From positions 178,501-242,500 of the forward strand of contig NZ_JWIC01000008.1 of NCBI RefSeq assembly GCF_000814765.1: a stretch of 64,000 nt of DNA, in the 5' to 3' direction. Below, piece after piece: positions 33,941 to 42,544 of the stretch. A model generated the notes under the pieces. That model was not told the DNA's origin. It worked only from the letters and a program-made list of their open reading frames with translations, and did not search any database. This DNA comes from Pseudoalteromonas luteoviolacea (lineage in GTDB: Bacteria > Pseudomonadota > Gammaproteobacteria > Enterobacterales > Alteromonadaceae). Position 1 is the first letter of the stretch. Each line of letters opens with the position of its first letter. The position numbers and the translations under genes are program-made.

Positions 33941-34861
33941 TTAAGACTTCTTTTGCTTAGCTCTTGGGTGCGCCTGATCGTACACCTTGGAAAGGTGCTG
34001 AAAGTCTACATGCGTGTATACCTGGGTTGCAGATAAGCTGCTGTGGCCAAGCATTTCTTGGATACCGCGCAAATCACCACTGGATTCCAATAAGTGACTG
34101 GCAAAGGAGTGGCGCAGTTTGTGAGGATGTACATTGGCACTGATCCCTTGTTTTATACCCCATTCTTTCATTCTTGCTCTGACATGACGGACAGAAATAC
34201 GCGATCTACGGCTGCTAACAAACATAGCAAGCTCTTCTTCATGCGCATACATTGGGCGCAGTGTTAACCATGCAGCAATGGCTTCACGGGCTTTGCTCCC
34301 CACTGGCACGACACGTTCTTTGTTACCTTTACCTATGACCCGAATTTCGCCTTCGCGAATATCGTATAAATTGGTGTTAACCAGTTCACTGATCCGCAGC
34401 CCACTTGAATACATCAGTTCCATCATCGCTTTATCACGCACAGCCAAAGCATCTTCATCGTCAATATCGAGTAATTGCATCATCTGGTCGACGTCAAGGT
34501 TTTTTGGCAGGGGCTTTTGGAACTTGGGACCTTTTTGGGTTGCAGCTGGGTCGTGTAAACCATGGGAGTCTTGATGCTTGGTTTTTAAAAACTTATACAG
34601 GCTGCGAATGCAGCTGAGTTTGAGATTAATACTCCTTGGGTTGTATTGTTGCGAACGCAGTTGCATTGAAAAACGTCGGATCAGGTCACTGCTGACTGAG
34701 GACCAATTTTGACAATGTGGTGCAAAAAACTCTGCAGCTAGGAGCAACTGGGTTTGATATTGCTTCAAGGTGTGAGCAGAATACTGCTTTTCGTAGCGCA
34801 AGTAGGCCATAAACTCATCAATTGGGTTTTGCCATTGTGCGCTGAGCGATGTCTCGCTCAT
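33941..34861 (-). CDS. xerC: Site-specific tyrosine recombinase XerC
   Basis: The 306-residue protein has an N-terminal SAM-like DNA-binding domain and a catalytic domain with Arg in SSGLRISELVN and the HPHKLRHSFASHLLESSGDL box (His, Arg), then LGHSSLSATQVYTHVD with His and the nucleophile Tyr. XerC acts with XerD at dif to resolve chromosome dimers. Its ATG overlaps the DUF484 stop by 4 bases (ATGA). It lies in the dapF-DUF484-xerC-HAD order typical of gammaproteobacteria, which separates it from XerD. Confidence 0.95.
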   Translation of the reverse strand: MSETSLSAQWQNPIDEFMAYLRYEKQYSAHTLKQYQTQLLLAAEFFAPHCQNWSSVSSDLIRRFSMQLRSQQYNPRSINLKLSCIRSLYKFLKTKHQDSHGLHDPAATQKGPKFQKPLPKNLDVDQMMQLLDIDDEDALAVRDKAMMELMYSSGLRISELVNTNLYDIREGEIRVIGKGNKERVVPVGSKAREAIAAWLTLRPMYAHEEELAMFVSSRRSRISVRHVRARMKEWGIKQGISANVHPHKLRHSFASHLLESSGDLRGIQEMLGHSSLSATQVYTHVDFQHLSKVYDQAHPRAKQKKS

Positions 34862-35484
34862 GCTAATTCCTTCAGTCTAATTTGCAGCGAAGAGACCAAC
34901 TCATTGACGAACAGGTTGCCATTATCAGGTGAAAAGTGATCGGCACATTCACTGGCAAAAGCTAAAATTGCAGTGGGTTTATCGCTCGGTCCAAGTAAGT
35001 ACAAAGCAACTGAATTGCAGGCAAATCCACTGAATAGGAGTGTTTGCTCTTGTAAGTCTAATCGCCCTAAGTAACGAGACAATTTATTGAGTCGTCTGCT
35101 CACCAGCTCTTCAAGAGTATTGTCGTAAGGGATGAGCTGGCAGACAGATATTTTCGGAGATTGAGATAATGTATCAGCGAGAATGTCGGCGAGTTCTTGA
35201 AAGTTATTGCAGTACCACAATGCGCGTTGACAATCACTGAACAATTTAAAGATCAGCTCATTTTCTCTAGCCGAGTCCACCATTGCGGCTATTTGCTTTT
35301 TGAGTTTGGCATTTTCTTCACGTAATACACGCTGCTGCATGAGTGCAAGGTTAGGTGCACCCTGATGCTGTACATGCAGATTCATATCCAGCAACAAGTA
35401 AGGGTGTTCCAGCATAAAGCCCGGATTTTTTTGTAAATAATCCATGACTTCTTGAGCTGTTAAAGGATGCGACTTATTACTCAT
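34858..35484 (-). CDS. DUF484 family protein
   Basis: The 208-residue protein has an N-terminal helical motif EVMDYLQKNPGFMLEHPYLL followed by a coiled-coil stretch (QQRVLREENAKLKKQIAAMV) and a GAF-like C-terminal half. This is the DUF484 family, found between dapF and xerC in many gammaproteobacteria. Function is unknown. Both of its ends overlap neighbours by ATGA, so translation is coupled with dapF and xerC. Confidence 0.9.
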   Translation of the reverse strand: MSNKSHPLTAQEVMDYLQKNPGFMLEHPYLLLDMNLHVQHQGAPNLALMQQRVLREENAKLKKQIAAMVDSARENELIFKLFSDCQRALWYCNNFQELADILADTLSQSPKISVCQLIPYDNTLEELVSRRLNKLSRYLGRLDLQEQTLLFSGFACNSVALYLLGPSDKPTAILAFASECADHFSPDNGNLFVNELVSSLQIRLKELA

Positions 35485-36311
35485 ATAGCGACCTGTCCAT
35501 CAAAAACATGTTCAGCGGGGCCTGTCATTTTGACTGGTTTATTTCCGCCGTTCCAGCGTATTTGTAATGTCCCCCCAGGCAAATCAACACGTACAGTATC
35601 GGCCAGTTTACCCTGGGCAATACCGACTGCAACGGCACCACAAGCACCACTGCCACATGCTAAAGTTTCGTTTGCACCGCGCTCCCACACTCTCAGCTTT
35701 ACATGCTCGCGATTGATGATCTGCATAAAACCCACATTGGTGCGTTTTGGAAAGCGTTCATGGTGCTCAATGAGCGGACCTAGGGTCTCGACGTCGGCGG
35801 TGCTTATATCATCAACCTCGATGATACAGTGTGGGTTACCCATGGAGACTGCGCCACAAAAAATGGTGTGCTCTTGTGCCCTAAGTACATAGGTAAGTTC
35901 ACTCTGCTGGGCTTTAAATGGAATATCCTGAGGCGCAAACTGGGGGGTGCCCATATTGACCGTCACTTGGCCGTCTTTTTCTGTATAAAGCGTAATATCT
36001 CCGCCTTTGGTGGAAACGTTGACTTTGTGCTTGTTGGTTAGTCCTTTCATTCTGATAAAGCGAGCAAAGCAGCGTGCACCATTGCCACATTGCTCCACTT
36101 CGGTGCCATCGGCATTAAAAATACGGTAGTGAAAATCAAGATCGGGAGAGTAAGGAGGCTCTACGAGTAATAATTGATCGAACCCAATCCCAAAATGTCT
36201 ATCTGCGAGCTTTTTAATTTGATCGCGTGACAAAAAAACGTTTTGTGTGACGTTATCAATCACCACAAAGTCGTTTCCTAAGCCATGCATTTTTGAAAAA
36301 TTTACAAACAT
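35481..36311 (-). CDS. dapF: Diaminopimelate epimerase
   Basis: DapF interconverts LL- and meso-diaminopimelate for lysine and peptidoglycan. The 276-residue protein has both catalytic cysteines, in EQCGNGARCFARF and ETLACGSGACGAVAV. The start MFVNFSKMHGLGNDFVVID is typical. It sits between lysA upstream and DUF484 downstream in the same operon, and its stop overlaps the DUF484 start. Confidence 0.96.
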   Translation of the reverse strand: MFVNFSKMHGLGNDFVVIDNVTQNVFLSRDQIKKLADRHFGIGFDQLLLVEPPYSPDLDFHYRIFNADGTEVEQCGNGARCFARFIRMKGLTNKHKVNVSTKGGDITLYTEKDGQVTVNMGTPQFAPQDIPFKAQQSELTYVLRAQEHTIFCGAVSMGNPHCIIEVDDISTADVETLGPLIEHHERFPKRTNVGFMQIINREHVKLRVWERGANETLACGSGACGAVAVGIAQGKLADTVRVDLPGGTLQIRWNGGNKPVKMTGPAEHVFDGQVAI

Positions 36312-36357
36312 ATTATTTTACTATTTAGCCGCTCAATGCGATGCACTATCGCTTTTA

Positions 36358-37614
36358 TTATTCTGAAAGTAAGGCTTCGCCCTGCCATAGCGATTCAAGT
36401 GATTCTCTGGCACGTATCACTTGAGCGCGATCACCATCAACCATGATCTCAGCGACCCTAGGGCGCGAGTTATAGTTAGAGCTCATGGTAAAACCATAAG
36501 CACCTGCGCTGCGTTGAGCAAGTAAATCACCAGGTAAAATGGCCAAGGTTCGATCTTTACCAATAAAGTCGCCTGTTTCACAGACTGGCCCGACAACATC
36601 ATAAGCATGTTCTGGTGTGCCATCATTACGTGGGCTGACAGCAATGATCTCTTGCCATGCTTGGTATAATGATGGGCGCAACATATCATTCATACCTGCA
36701 TCAACAATGGCAAAGTGCTTATCCGCTGTTGGCTTTAAGTATTCTACTTTGGTGACTAGCAGGCCAGCATTGGCCGCAATAGCACGCCCAGGCTCAAAAA
36801 TTAATTCCAATTCACTATGCGACTCAAGTCGTGCAATTACCTGAGCTGCGTATGCGCTTGGGTGAGGTGGTTTTTCACCATCGTAAGGTACACCAAGTCC
36901 CCCGCCAATATCGAGGTGGTGTAGGGTGATCCCAGCTGATTTTAAGGTGTCGACCAAGTCTAATACTTTATCCAATGCAGCTAAAAAGGGCTCAACTTCA
37001 GTGAGTTGCGAACCGATATGAAAATCAACCCCCACCACTTGAATACCCGGTAGGGCACAAGCTAATTGATAAACGTCAAATGCCTGTTTGATATCGATAC
37101 CAAACTTATTTTCTTTCAACCCCGTTGAAATATAGGGGTGTGTTTTTGCATCAATATCTGGGTTTACACGAATAGATACTGGCGCTTGTACGTTCATTTG
37201 CGTGGCAATATCAGAGATACGCTCTAGCTCTGCCTTAGATTCGACATTAAAGCACTTGATATTTTGCTCAAGCGCGTAAATGATTTCTTGTTGTGTTTTC
37301 GCTACCCCAGAAAACACCACTTTTTTAGCATCACCACCTGCTTTTAATACACGTGCTAACTCTCCCTGAGAGACGATATCAAAGCCCGCGCCCATTTTTG
37401 CCAAGACATTGAGTACAGCAAGGTTGCTATTCGCTTTAACAGCGTAGCAAACTAAGTGTTTGTGACTGGCGGCAGCGTCAGTAAATGCGCGATAGTGGCG
37501 CTCTAGCGTTTTACGAGAGTATACATAGCAAGGTGTACCATATTGAGCCGCGATATCTTTGATAGCGACTTGTTCTGCGTACAATTCATTATTTTGATAC
37601 TGGAAAAAGTCCAT
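36358..37614 (-). CDS. lysA: Diaminopimelate decarboxylase
   Basis: LysA makes lysine from meso-diaminopimelate. The 418-residue fold-type III PLP enzyme has the Lys-containing VCYAVKANSNLAVL, the glycine loop LDIGGGLGVPY, and ICETGDFIGKD-like C-terminal VCETGDFIGKDR with the active-site Cys. Its ATG directly abuts the stop of lptM, so translation is coupled. lysA-dapF pairing is common in this group. Confidence 0.96.
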   Translation of the reverse strand: MDFFQYQNNELYAEQVAIKDIAAQYGTPCYVYSRKTLERHYRAFTDAAASHKHLVCYAVKANSNLAVLNVLAKMGAGFDIVSQGELARVLKAGGDAKKVVFSGVAKTQQEIIYALEQNIKCFNVESKAELERISDIATQMNVQAPVSIRVNPDIDAKTHPYISTGLKENKFGIDIKQAFDVYQLACALPGIQVVGVDFHIGSQLTEVEPFLAALDKVLDLVDTLKSAGITLHHLDIGGGLGVPYDGEKPPHPSAYAAQVIARLESHSELELIFEPGRAIAANAGLLVTKVEYLKPTADKHFAIVDAGMNDMLRPSLYQAWQEIIAVSPRNDGTPEHAYDVVGPVCETGDFIGKDRTLAILPGDLLAQRSAGAYGFTMSSNYNSRPRVAEIMVDGDRAQVIRARESLESLWQGEALLSE

Positions 37615-37794
37615 TTACTTATCCTTTTCGTCAGTTTTTTTCGTTTCTTGCGAGGATGGTTGCGTGGTGGAGGCGCGATTTTTATCTGCGTCTTCAGGTA
37701 AATACAGTGGACCACGTTGCCCGCAAGCTGTTAACGTTAAGGTGCTAGTCAATGCTAGGGCAAGTAAGCTAAATTGAGTGTATGTCGCTTTCAT
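37615..37794 (-). CDS. lptM: LptM (YifL-type) small lipoprotein
   Basis: This 59-residue lipoprotein has a signal (MKATYTQFSLLALALTSTLT) and lipobox LTAC with Cys24, then the conserved GQRGPLYLPEDA motif directly after the lipid site. LptM assists LptD assembly at the outer membrane. The C-terminus is hydrophilic and variable. It is first in the operon, and its TAA is followed at once by the lysA ATG. The order lptM-lysA-dapF is conserved in many gammaproteobacteria, with cyaY divergent. Confidence 0.9.
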   Translation of the reverse strand: MKATYTQFSLLALALTSTLTLTACGQRGPLYLPEDADKNRASTTQPSSQETKKTDEKDK

Positions 37795-37926
37795 TAGATT
37801 AATGATGTCAGTGCCTTTATAATCGCAGAGTAACAGAATTCGCGAAAAAAGCAGCTTTTGCGGTTGAAATTTATTCCCTGTATCGGGAAAGCTGGTTGTC
37901 GCTTAGCCGTATTTAAGGAGTTCGTC

Positions 37927-38247
37927 ATGACAGATAACGAGTATCATCAGTTAGCCGAAGCGTTAATGTTAACAATTGAAGAGCAGATCGACGATTGTGA
38001 TGCTGATTTAGATTATGAATCTGCTTCCGGTATTTTAGAGATCATTTTTGCTGATAGTTCTAAGATTATTATCAATAAGCAAGCACCACTGCATCAAGTA
38101 TGGGTAGCAACCAAATTTAATGGCCATCACTTTGAATTACGTGATGATAAATGGATAGATAACCGTTCTGGCTCCGAGTTTTGGCAGTTTATGGCCGACG
38201 CGGCAACACGTCAGGCGGGTCAAAAAATAGAGTGGCAACACGACTGA
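37927..38247 (+). CDS. cyaY: Iron donor/frataxin homologue CyaY
   Basis: The 106-residue protein has the frataxin fold pattern: an acidic N-terminal helix (LAEALMLTIEEQIDDCDADL), then IIINKQAPLHQVWVATKFNG and WIDNRSGSEFWQFM. CyaY regulates iron supply to Fe-S cluster assembly in the cytoplasm. I chose the ATG at 37927 for the AAGGAG site; the frame is open upstream but without support. It is divergent from lptM and its stop overlaps the next gene's start (TGATG). Confidence 0.93.
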   Translation: MTDNEYHQLAEALMLTIEEQIDDCDADLDYESASGILEIIFADSSKIIINKQAPLHQVWVATKFNGHHFELRDDKWIDNRSGSEFWQFMADAATRQAGQKIEWQHD

Positions 38248-38900
38248 TGTTAGAATTTGTAGAATATGCTGCTAAAGCGCAGCACAAAGCAACAGTGATT
38301 TGGTTACATGGATTAGGCGACTCCGGTAACGGTTTTTTACCGATTGCGCCAGAGTTAGACTTGCCTGATTCACTGGGTGTGCGTTTTATTTTCCCACATG
38401 CACCGATACAGCCTGTGACAGTAAATGGCGGTATGGAAATGCGTGCTTGGTATGACATTAAAAGTATGGATCTTGAAAACCGTGCTGATGAAGTTGGTGT
38501 ACGCGAGTCGGCGGCAGCCGTTTCTGCGCTTATTGAACAAGAAATGGCAGCAGGGATCCCGGCAGATAAAATTATCCTAGCAGGCTTTTCACAAGGTGGC
38601 GTGATCAGTCTTCATTTGGCTCCGCGTTTATCACATACATTGGCTGGCGTGATGGCATTGTCTACGTATATGTGCGCACCACAAAAGCTAAGTGCAGAAG
38701 CCACCCAACCGGCATTAAATATTTTTATGGCGCACGGCAGTCACGACCCAGTTGTACCGATGCAAGCGGGGCGCACTGCACACGATGCGCTGGTTGAGCA
38801 AGGGTATGAGGTCAGCTGGCAAGACTACCCAATGGAGCACCAAGTGTGCATCGAAGAGCTTAAAGCGATCCGAGCGTGGCTAATCGCACGCTTGTCATAG
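38247..38900 (+). CDS. Alpha/beta-hydrolase carboxylesterase (phospholipase/carboxylesterase family)
   Basis: The 217-residue protein has the nucleophile elbow GFSQGG, the oxyanion-loop WLHGLGDSGNGF, the acid in HGSHDPVVP and the His in MEHQVC. It belongs to the family with EstB and acyl-protein thioesterase. The ATG overlaps the cyaY stop (TGATG), indicating coupled translation. Cytoplasmic; substrate is probably a short ester or thioester. Confidence 0.9.
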   Translation: MLEFVEYAAKAQHKATVIWLHGLGDSGNGFLPIAPELDLPDSLGVRFIFPHAPIQPVTVNGGMEMRAWYDIKSMDLENRADEVGVRESAAAVSALIEQEMAAGIPADKIILAGFSQGGVISLHLAPRLSHTLAGVMALSTYMCAPQKLSAEATQPALNIFMAHGSHDPVVPMQAGRTAHDALVEQGYEVSWQDYPMEHQVCIEELKAIRAWLIARLS

Positions 38901-38916
38901 TGAACAGGACATACAT

Positions 38917-39762
38917 ATGACTCAACGTATAGTGATCAAAACCAAAATGACAGAGGCTAAATCTCAGCCTCATCGCATTGAAACCGTCGGGTATCAATAT
39001 CATTGGCGGCGTATTATCAGCGCGGTGTGTGTGGCAAGTTTTGGTGTGACTGCGTTGTCATATGGTGTGTTTACGTCTGTTTATGCTGATGAAGCACAGA
39101 CACCAATGAGTGCGCCGGTAAGCGCAGTGGCCATGCCATCGTCTGACATGATTGAGTCAGCATCTATGGCAGAGGGGAGTGTGCAGAGCACGCATATCGA
39201 GGATTCAGCACCATCGGCAGATGCGTTGACAGTACAAGCTGAAAAAGCGGTAGAGGTAACTAACGAGACTGTAGGGCAGGAAAAGTCTGCACCTACCGTT
39301 GTGCTTGAAGAACAAATACCGACTGAACCGAGAATGACAGCCCCACAAAATGCGCTGCCAGTACAAACACAATTTGCCGCTGATGCACAAGTGGCCAGTG
39401 TTGCGCTCAATGCCAAGGTAGATACCAGTCATATCAGCCGAGCCGTATTGACCTCTGGCATTGAAAATCGAGAGCCAATCAACGTGCTTAAGCACTTAGT
39501 TGAACCCAGCAGATTTCAAGAAAAACTCTATTTCTTTACCGAGATCAAAGGACTTCAAGGCGAAGTGGTGCAACATTTGTGGTTTCATCAAGACCAATTG
39601 ATGGCAGACATTACTTTGCCAGTCAGCACGCCGAGATACCGCACTTACTCGAGCAAGAATATTATGCCGAGTCAAACCGGAGAATGGCGCGTTGAAGTGA
39701 TCACCCAGGGTGGACAGCTGTTGGCACAAAAATCATTTCGAATTTTAGCGAAGGCTCCCTAG
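38917..39762 (+). CDS. DUF2914 domain membrane protein
   Basis: The 281-residue protein has a short cytoplasmic N-terminus, one membrane segment (IISAVCVASFGVTALSYGVF), a Ser/Ala/Glu-rich linker of about 120 residues and a C-terminal DUF2914 domain (EKLYFFTEIKGLQGEVVQHL to EWRVEVITQGGQLLAQKSF). The domain is thought to be periplasmic; function is unknown. It lies between the esterase and hemC with short gaps, so it is probably in one transcript with them. Confidence 0.78.
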   Translation: MTQRIVIKTKMTEAKSQPHRIETVGYQYHWRRIISAVCVASFGVTALSYGVFTSVYADEAQTPMSAPVSAVAMPSSDMIESASMAEGSVQSTHIEDSAPSADALTVQAEKAVEVTNETVGQEKSAPTVVLEEQIPTEPRMTAPQNALPVQTQFAADAQVASVALNAKVDTSHISRAVLTSGIENREPINVLKHLVEPSRFQEKLYFFTEIKGLQGEVVQHLWFHQDQLMADITLPVSTPRYRTYSSKNIMPSQTGEWRVEVITQGGQLLAQKSFRILAKAP

Positions 39763-39780
39763 GAGCCGACAAGGCAAAAC

Positions 39781-40719
39781 ATGACAGATACAAAAAATAC
39801 TGTGCGCATTGCGACACGTAAAAGCGCACTGGCACTTTGGCAAGCAGAATACGTTAAAGCGCGACTAGAGCACTTTCACCCTGGACTTGTAGTGGAATTG
39901 GTGCCGATGTCGACCAAAGGTGATAAAATTTTGGATACGCCCTTGGCTAAAATTGGTGGTAAAGGCTTGTTTGTAAAAGAACTTGAACAAGCCATGTTAG
40001 AAGGCCGCGCAGACATTGCCGTGCACTCAATGAAAGATGTGCCCGTAGATTTCCCAGAGGGGTTAGAACTGCACACCATTTGTGAGCGTGAAGATCCACG
40101 TGACGCTTTCGTGTCTAATCAATACAAGCACATAAGTGAATTGCCAGCAGGTGCCGTGGTGGGCACTTCCAGTTTACGTCGCCAGTGTCAGATCCGCGAA
40201 GCACGCCCTGATCTAGTCATTAAGGATTTGCGTGGCAATGTAAACACGCGCTTGGCTAAATTAGACGCGGGTGAATATGATGCAATCATATTGGCTGCTG
40301 CGGGTCTGATCCGCTTGGAAATGCCAGAGCGCATTGCAAGCTTTGTCTCAGTCGAAGAGTCATTGCCTGCCAATGGACAAGGTGCGGTTGGCATTGAATG
40401 TCGCAGCAATGATACGCGCATTCAAGGGTTGCTAGCGCCTTTGGAGCACGCCGAAACGAGAGCGCGTGTTCTTTCAGAAAGAGCGATGAATCGACGCCTC
40501 GAAGGGGGTTGTCAGGTGCCTATCGGCGCGTATGCTGAACTACAACAAGACCAGTTATACTTGCGCGGCTTAGTGGGCGCTGTGGATGGAAGTCAAATTC
40601 TGCGTGCAGAGCTCACCGGTGATATTGCCAATGCTGAAGCACTGGGTATCGAACTTGCTGAAGCACTTTTAGCGCAAGGTGCGGACAGTATTTTAGCGGA
40701 AGTGTATAGAGACGCTTAA
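39781..40719 (+). CDS. hemC: Hydroxymethylbilane synthase (porphobilinogen deaminase)
   Basis: HemC joins four porphobilinogen into hydroxymethylbilane. The 312-residue protein has the conserved start VRIATRKSALALWQAEYVK, the Arg-rich GTSSLRRQCQI, and the dipyrromethane-cofactor Cys in RLEGGCQVPIGAY. AAGG lies before the ATG. Its stop is one base before the GTG of the hemD-hemX fusion, so they form an operon with hemY. Confidence 0.97.
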   Translation: MTDTKNTVRIATRKSALALWQAEYVKARLEHFHPGLVVELVPMSTKGDKILDTPLAKIGGKGLFVKELEQAMLEGRADIAVHSMKDVPVDFPEGLELHTICEREDPRDAFVSNQYKHISELPAGAVVGTSSLRRQCQIREARPDLVIKDLRGNVNTRLAKLDAGEYDAIILAAAGLIRLEMPERIASFVSVEESLPANGQGAVGIECRSNDTRIQGLLAPLEHAETRARVLSERAMNRRLEGGCQVPIGAYAELQQDQLYLRGLVGAVDGSQILRAELTGDIANAEALGIELAEALLAQGADSILAEVYRDA

Positions 40720-40720
40720 T

Positions 40721-42544
40721 GTGAAGTTTGCCATCACTCGGCCGCAAGGAAAGGGAGAGGCGCTTGCCACTGAGTTGGCAAAATCTCATCTATCAGCACT
40801 GTGTACACCAGTGCTGAAGCTCTGTTCAGTTCAAGCATCACCTCAACAATTACTCAGCGCCTGTGACGCTGATATCCTCATTTTTATTTCGCAAGATGCG
40901 GTGCTTAATTTTGCGTTGCAATTACAAGCGGATAGCTTGTCATTATCCTCTACTTGCCAAATATTTGCAGTTGGCACACAAACAGCTGATGCGGTGAGCG
41001 AGTATTTATCTCGCCGGGCCAAAGTACCCAAACGGCAAGATTCTGAGGGGCTAGTGGCGCTTGCAGAACTCGAAGAGATACAAGATTTAAGTGTGGTGAT
41101 CATCAAAGGCCGAGGTGGTCGCACGCATATTGCAAAAACCCTAAAAGCCCGAGGCGCGCGACTAAGTACTTGTAATGTCTATGAACGAATTGCAGAACAA
41201 AGTAGCTCGGATGACTGGTTAGACCTCTGGCGGGCATCTAAAATTGACGGTATAGTGGTCACCAGTAACGCAGCGGTTGATGCGATTTTCAACACGCAAC
41301 AAGCAGCCAATCAAGCTTGGTTGCAAACATGTATGTTTGTGGTTGTCAGTGAGCGGACAGCGCAACATCTTAAAATTCAGTATAAAATAACCGATACACA
41401 GATCGTGGTGAGTTCAGGTGCGAGCAATGATGCCTTGGCTCAGACGATTGGTGCTTTAATTTCCCAACAGGGCAATGCAATGACGGAAAAACAGCAAGAA
41501 ACGCCGGCTTCAATCCCAACGAATGAGCCGCAGCAGGTGGAAACCCAGGCGAATAACAATACGGCTAAATTGAGCAAAACAGCGGTACTTGCTTTATTGG
41601 TCGCCTTGGCGGGAGTGGGCGCTGCTGGGGGAGTCTACGTATATAATCAGCAACAAATAACACAGCAAAGTGGACAGATAGCGCAGCTAAGCGCGCAGAA
41701 TTCGCAATTACTGTCGCAGTTGCAGACGGCTCAATCGACATTGAACGGCTTACAAAATCAGTGGCAAGCTCAGCAAAAGTCGATGACTTCGCAATTGCAA
41801 CAACAGCAGCAACAAGTGCAGAAAACATTGCAACAAACCCTGTCACAAGCACGCCAGCAGGTCGGTGGTGCGGTCAGCTCTGAATTGCGTGCATTGGCCC
41901 GCTATGCTGAGTTTAAAGCGGCCAGTGAGCGAGATTATTTAGGTGCTGTTATGGTATTGAAACGCTTAGATGGCGCGCTCTCAGAAGAACCTGCAACAGA
42001 TGCTTTAAAGCTTGCCATTAATCAAGATATTGCGATGCTTCGCGCCTTGCCAAAACCCAGTACTGAAGCGGTATATATGGCACTGGCGGGCTTGATTTCT
42101 CAGGTGGATAAATTACCACTTAAAACCATTGATAAACCCAAAGAGCGCGCAGTTGAAAGTGCCGAACTCAGCCGTGATATCAGTGACTGGCAAGCCAACA
42201 TTATTCGTAGTTGGCAAAAAATTAAGGCGGACTTTTTAACCATCCGTCAGCATGATAGACCTGTGATTGATCCGCTGTTAGATGCACAAGAGCAACAATT
42301 GATCCGAGCCCAGCTACGCAGTTATTTACAGCAAGCACAAACCGCATTTTTAGACCAGCAAGCGAGTATTTTTGACCAAGCTTTATCGGGCGCGATAGCG
42401 ACTTTGAACCGCTACTACCGAACAAATGAGTCAGCGAGCAATATGGTGATGGAGCAATTACAGGTGTTGCAACGAACAGAACATCCAGTGGCTCAATCTC
42501 CTCAGTTGGCGACACCCACAGCACTGAAGGAGTGGTTACAATGA
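40721..42544 (+). CDS. hemD/hemX: HemD-HemX fusion: uroporphyrinogen-III synthase joined to HemX
   Basis: The 607-residue product has uroporphyrinogen-III synthase in residues 1-250 (FAITRPQGKGEALATEL start, IIKGRGGRTHIAKTL, and VVTSNAAVDAI) and HemX from about 254 on (MTEKQQETPASI, membrane segment near 287-308, then a Gln-rich coiled coil and a HemX-type domain ending in TPTALKEWL). In E. coli these are separate genes, so an in-frame fusion is unusual; the reading frame has no stop across the joint. HemD makes the macrocycle; HemX is inner-membrane with unclear role. The start is a GTG right after hemC. Its stop overlaps the hemY start (ATGA). Confidence 0.85.
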   Translation: MKFAITRPQGKGEALATELAKSHLSALCTPVLKLCSVQASPQQLLSACDADILIFISQDAVLNFALQLQADSLSLSSTCQIFAVGTQTADAVSEYLSRRAKVPKRQDSEGLVALAELEEIQDLSVVIIKGRGGRTHIAKTLKARGARLSTCNVYERIAEQSSSDDWLDLWRASKIDGIVVTSNAAVDAIFNTQQAANQAWLQTCMFVVVSERTAQHLKIQYKITDTQIVVSSGASNDALAQTIGALISQQGNAMTEKQQETPASIPTNEPQQVETQANNNTAKLSKTAVLALLVALAGVGAAGGVYVYNQQQITQQSGQIAQLSAQNSQLLSQLQTAQSTLNGLQNQWQAQQKSMTSQLQQQQQQVQKTLQQTLSQARQQVGGAVSSELRALARYAEFKAASERDYLGAVMVLKRLDGALSEEPATDALKLAINQDIAMLRALPKPSTEAVYMALAGLISQVDKLPLKTIDKPKERAVESAELSRDISDWQANIIRSWQKIKADFLTIRQHDRPVIDPLLDAQEQQLIRAQLRSYLQQAQTAFLDQQASIFDQALSGAIATLNRYYRTNESASNMVMEQLQVLQRTEHPVAQSPQLATPTALKEWLQ

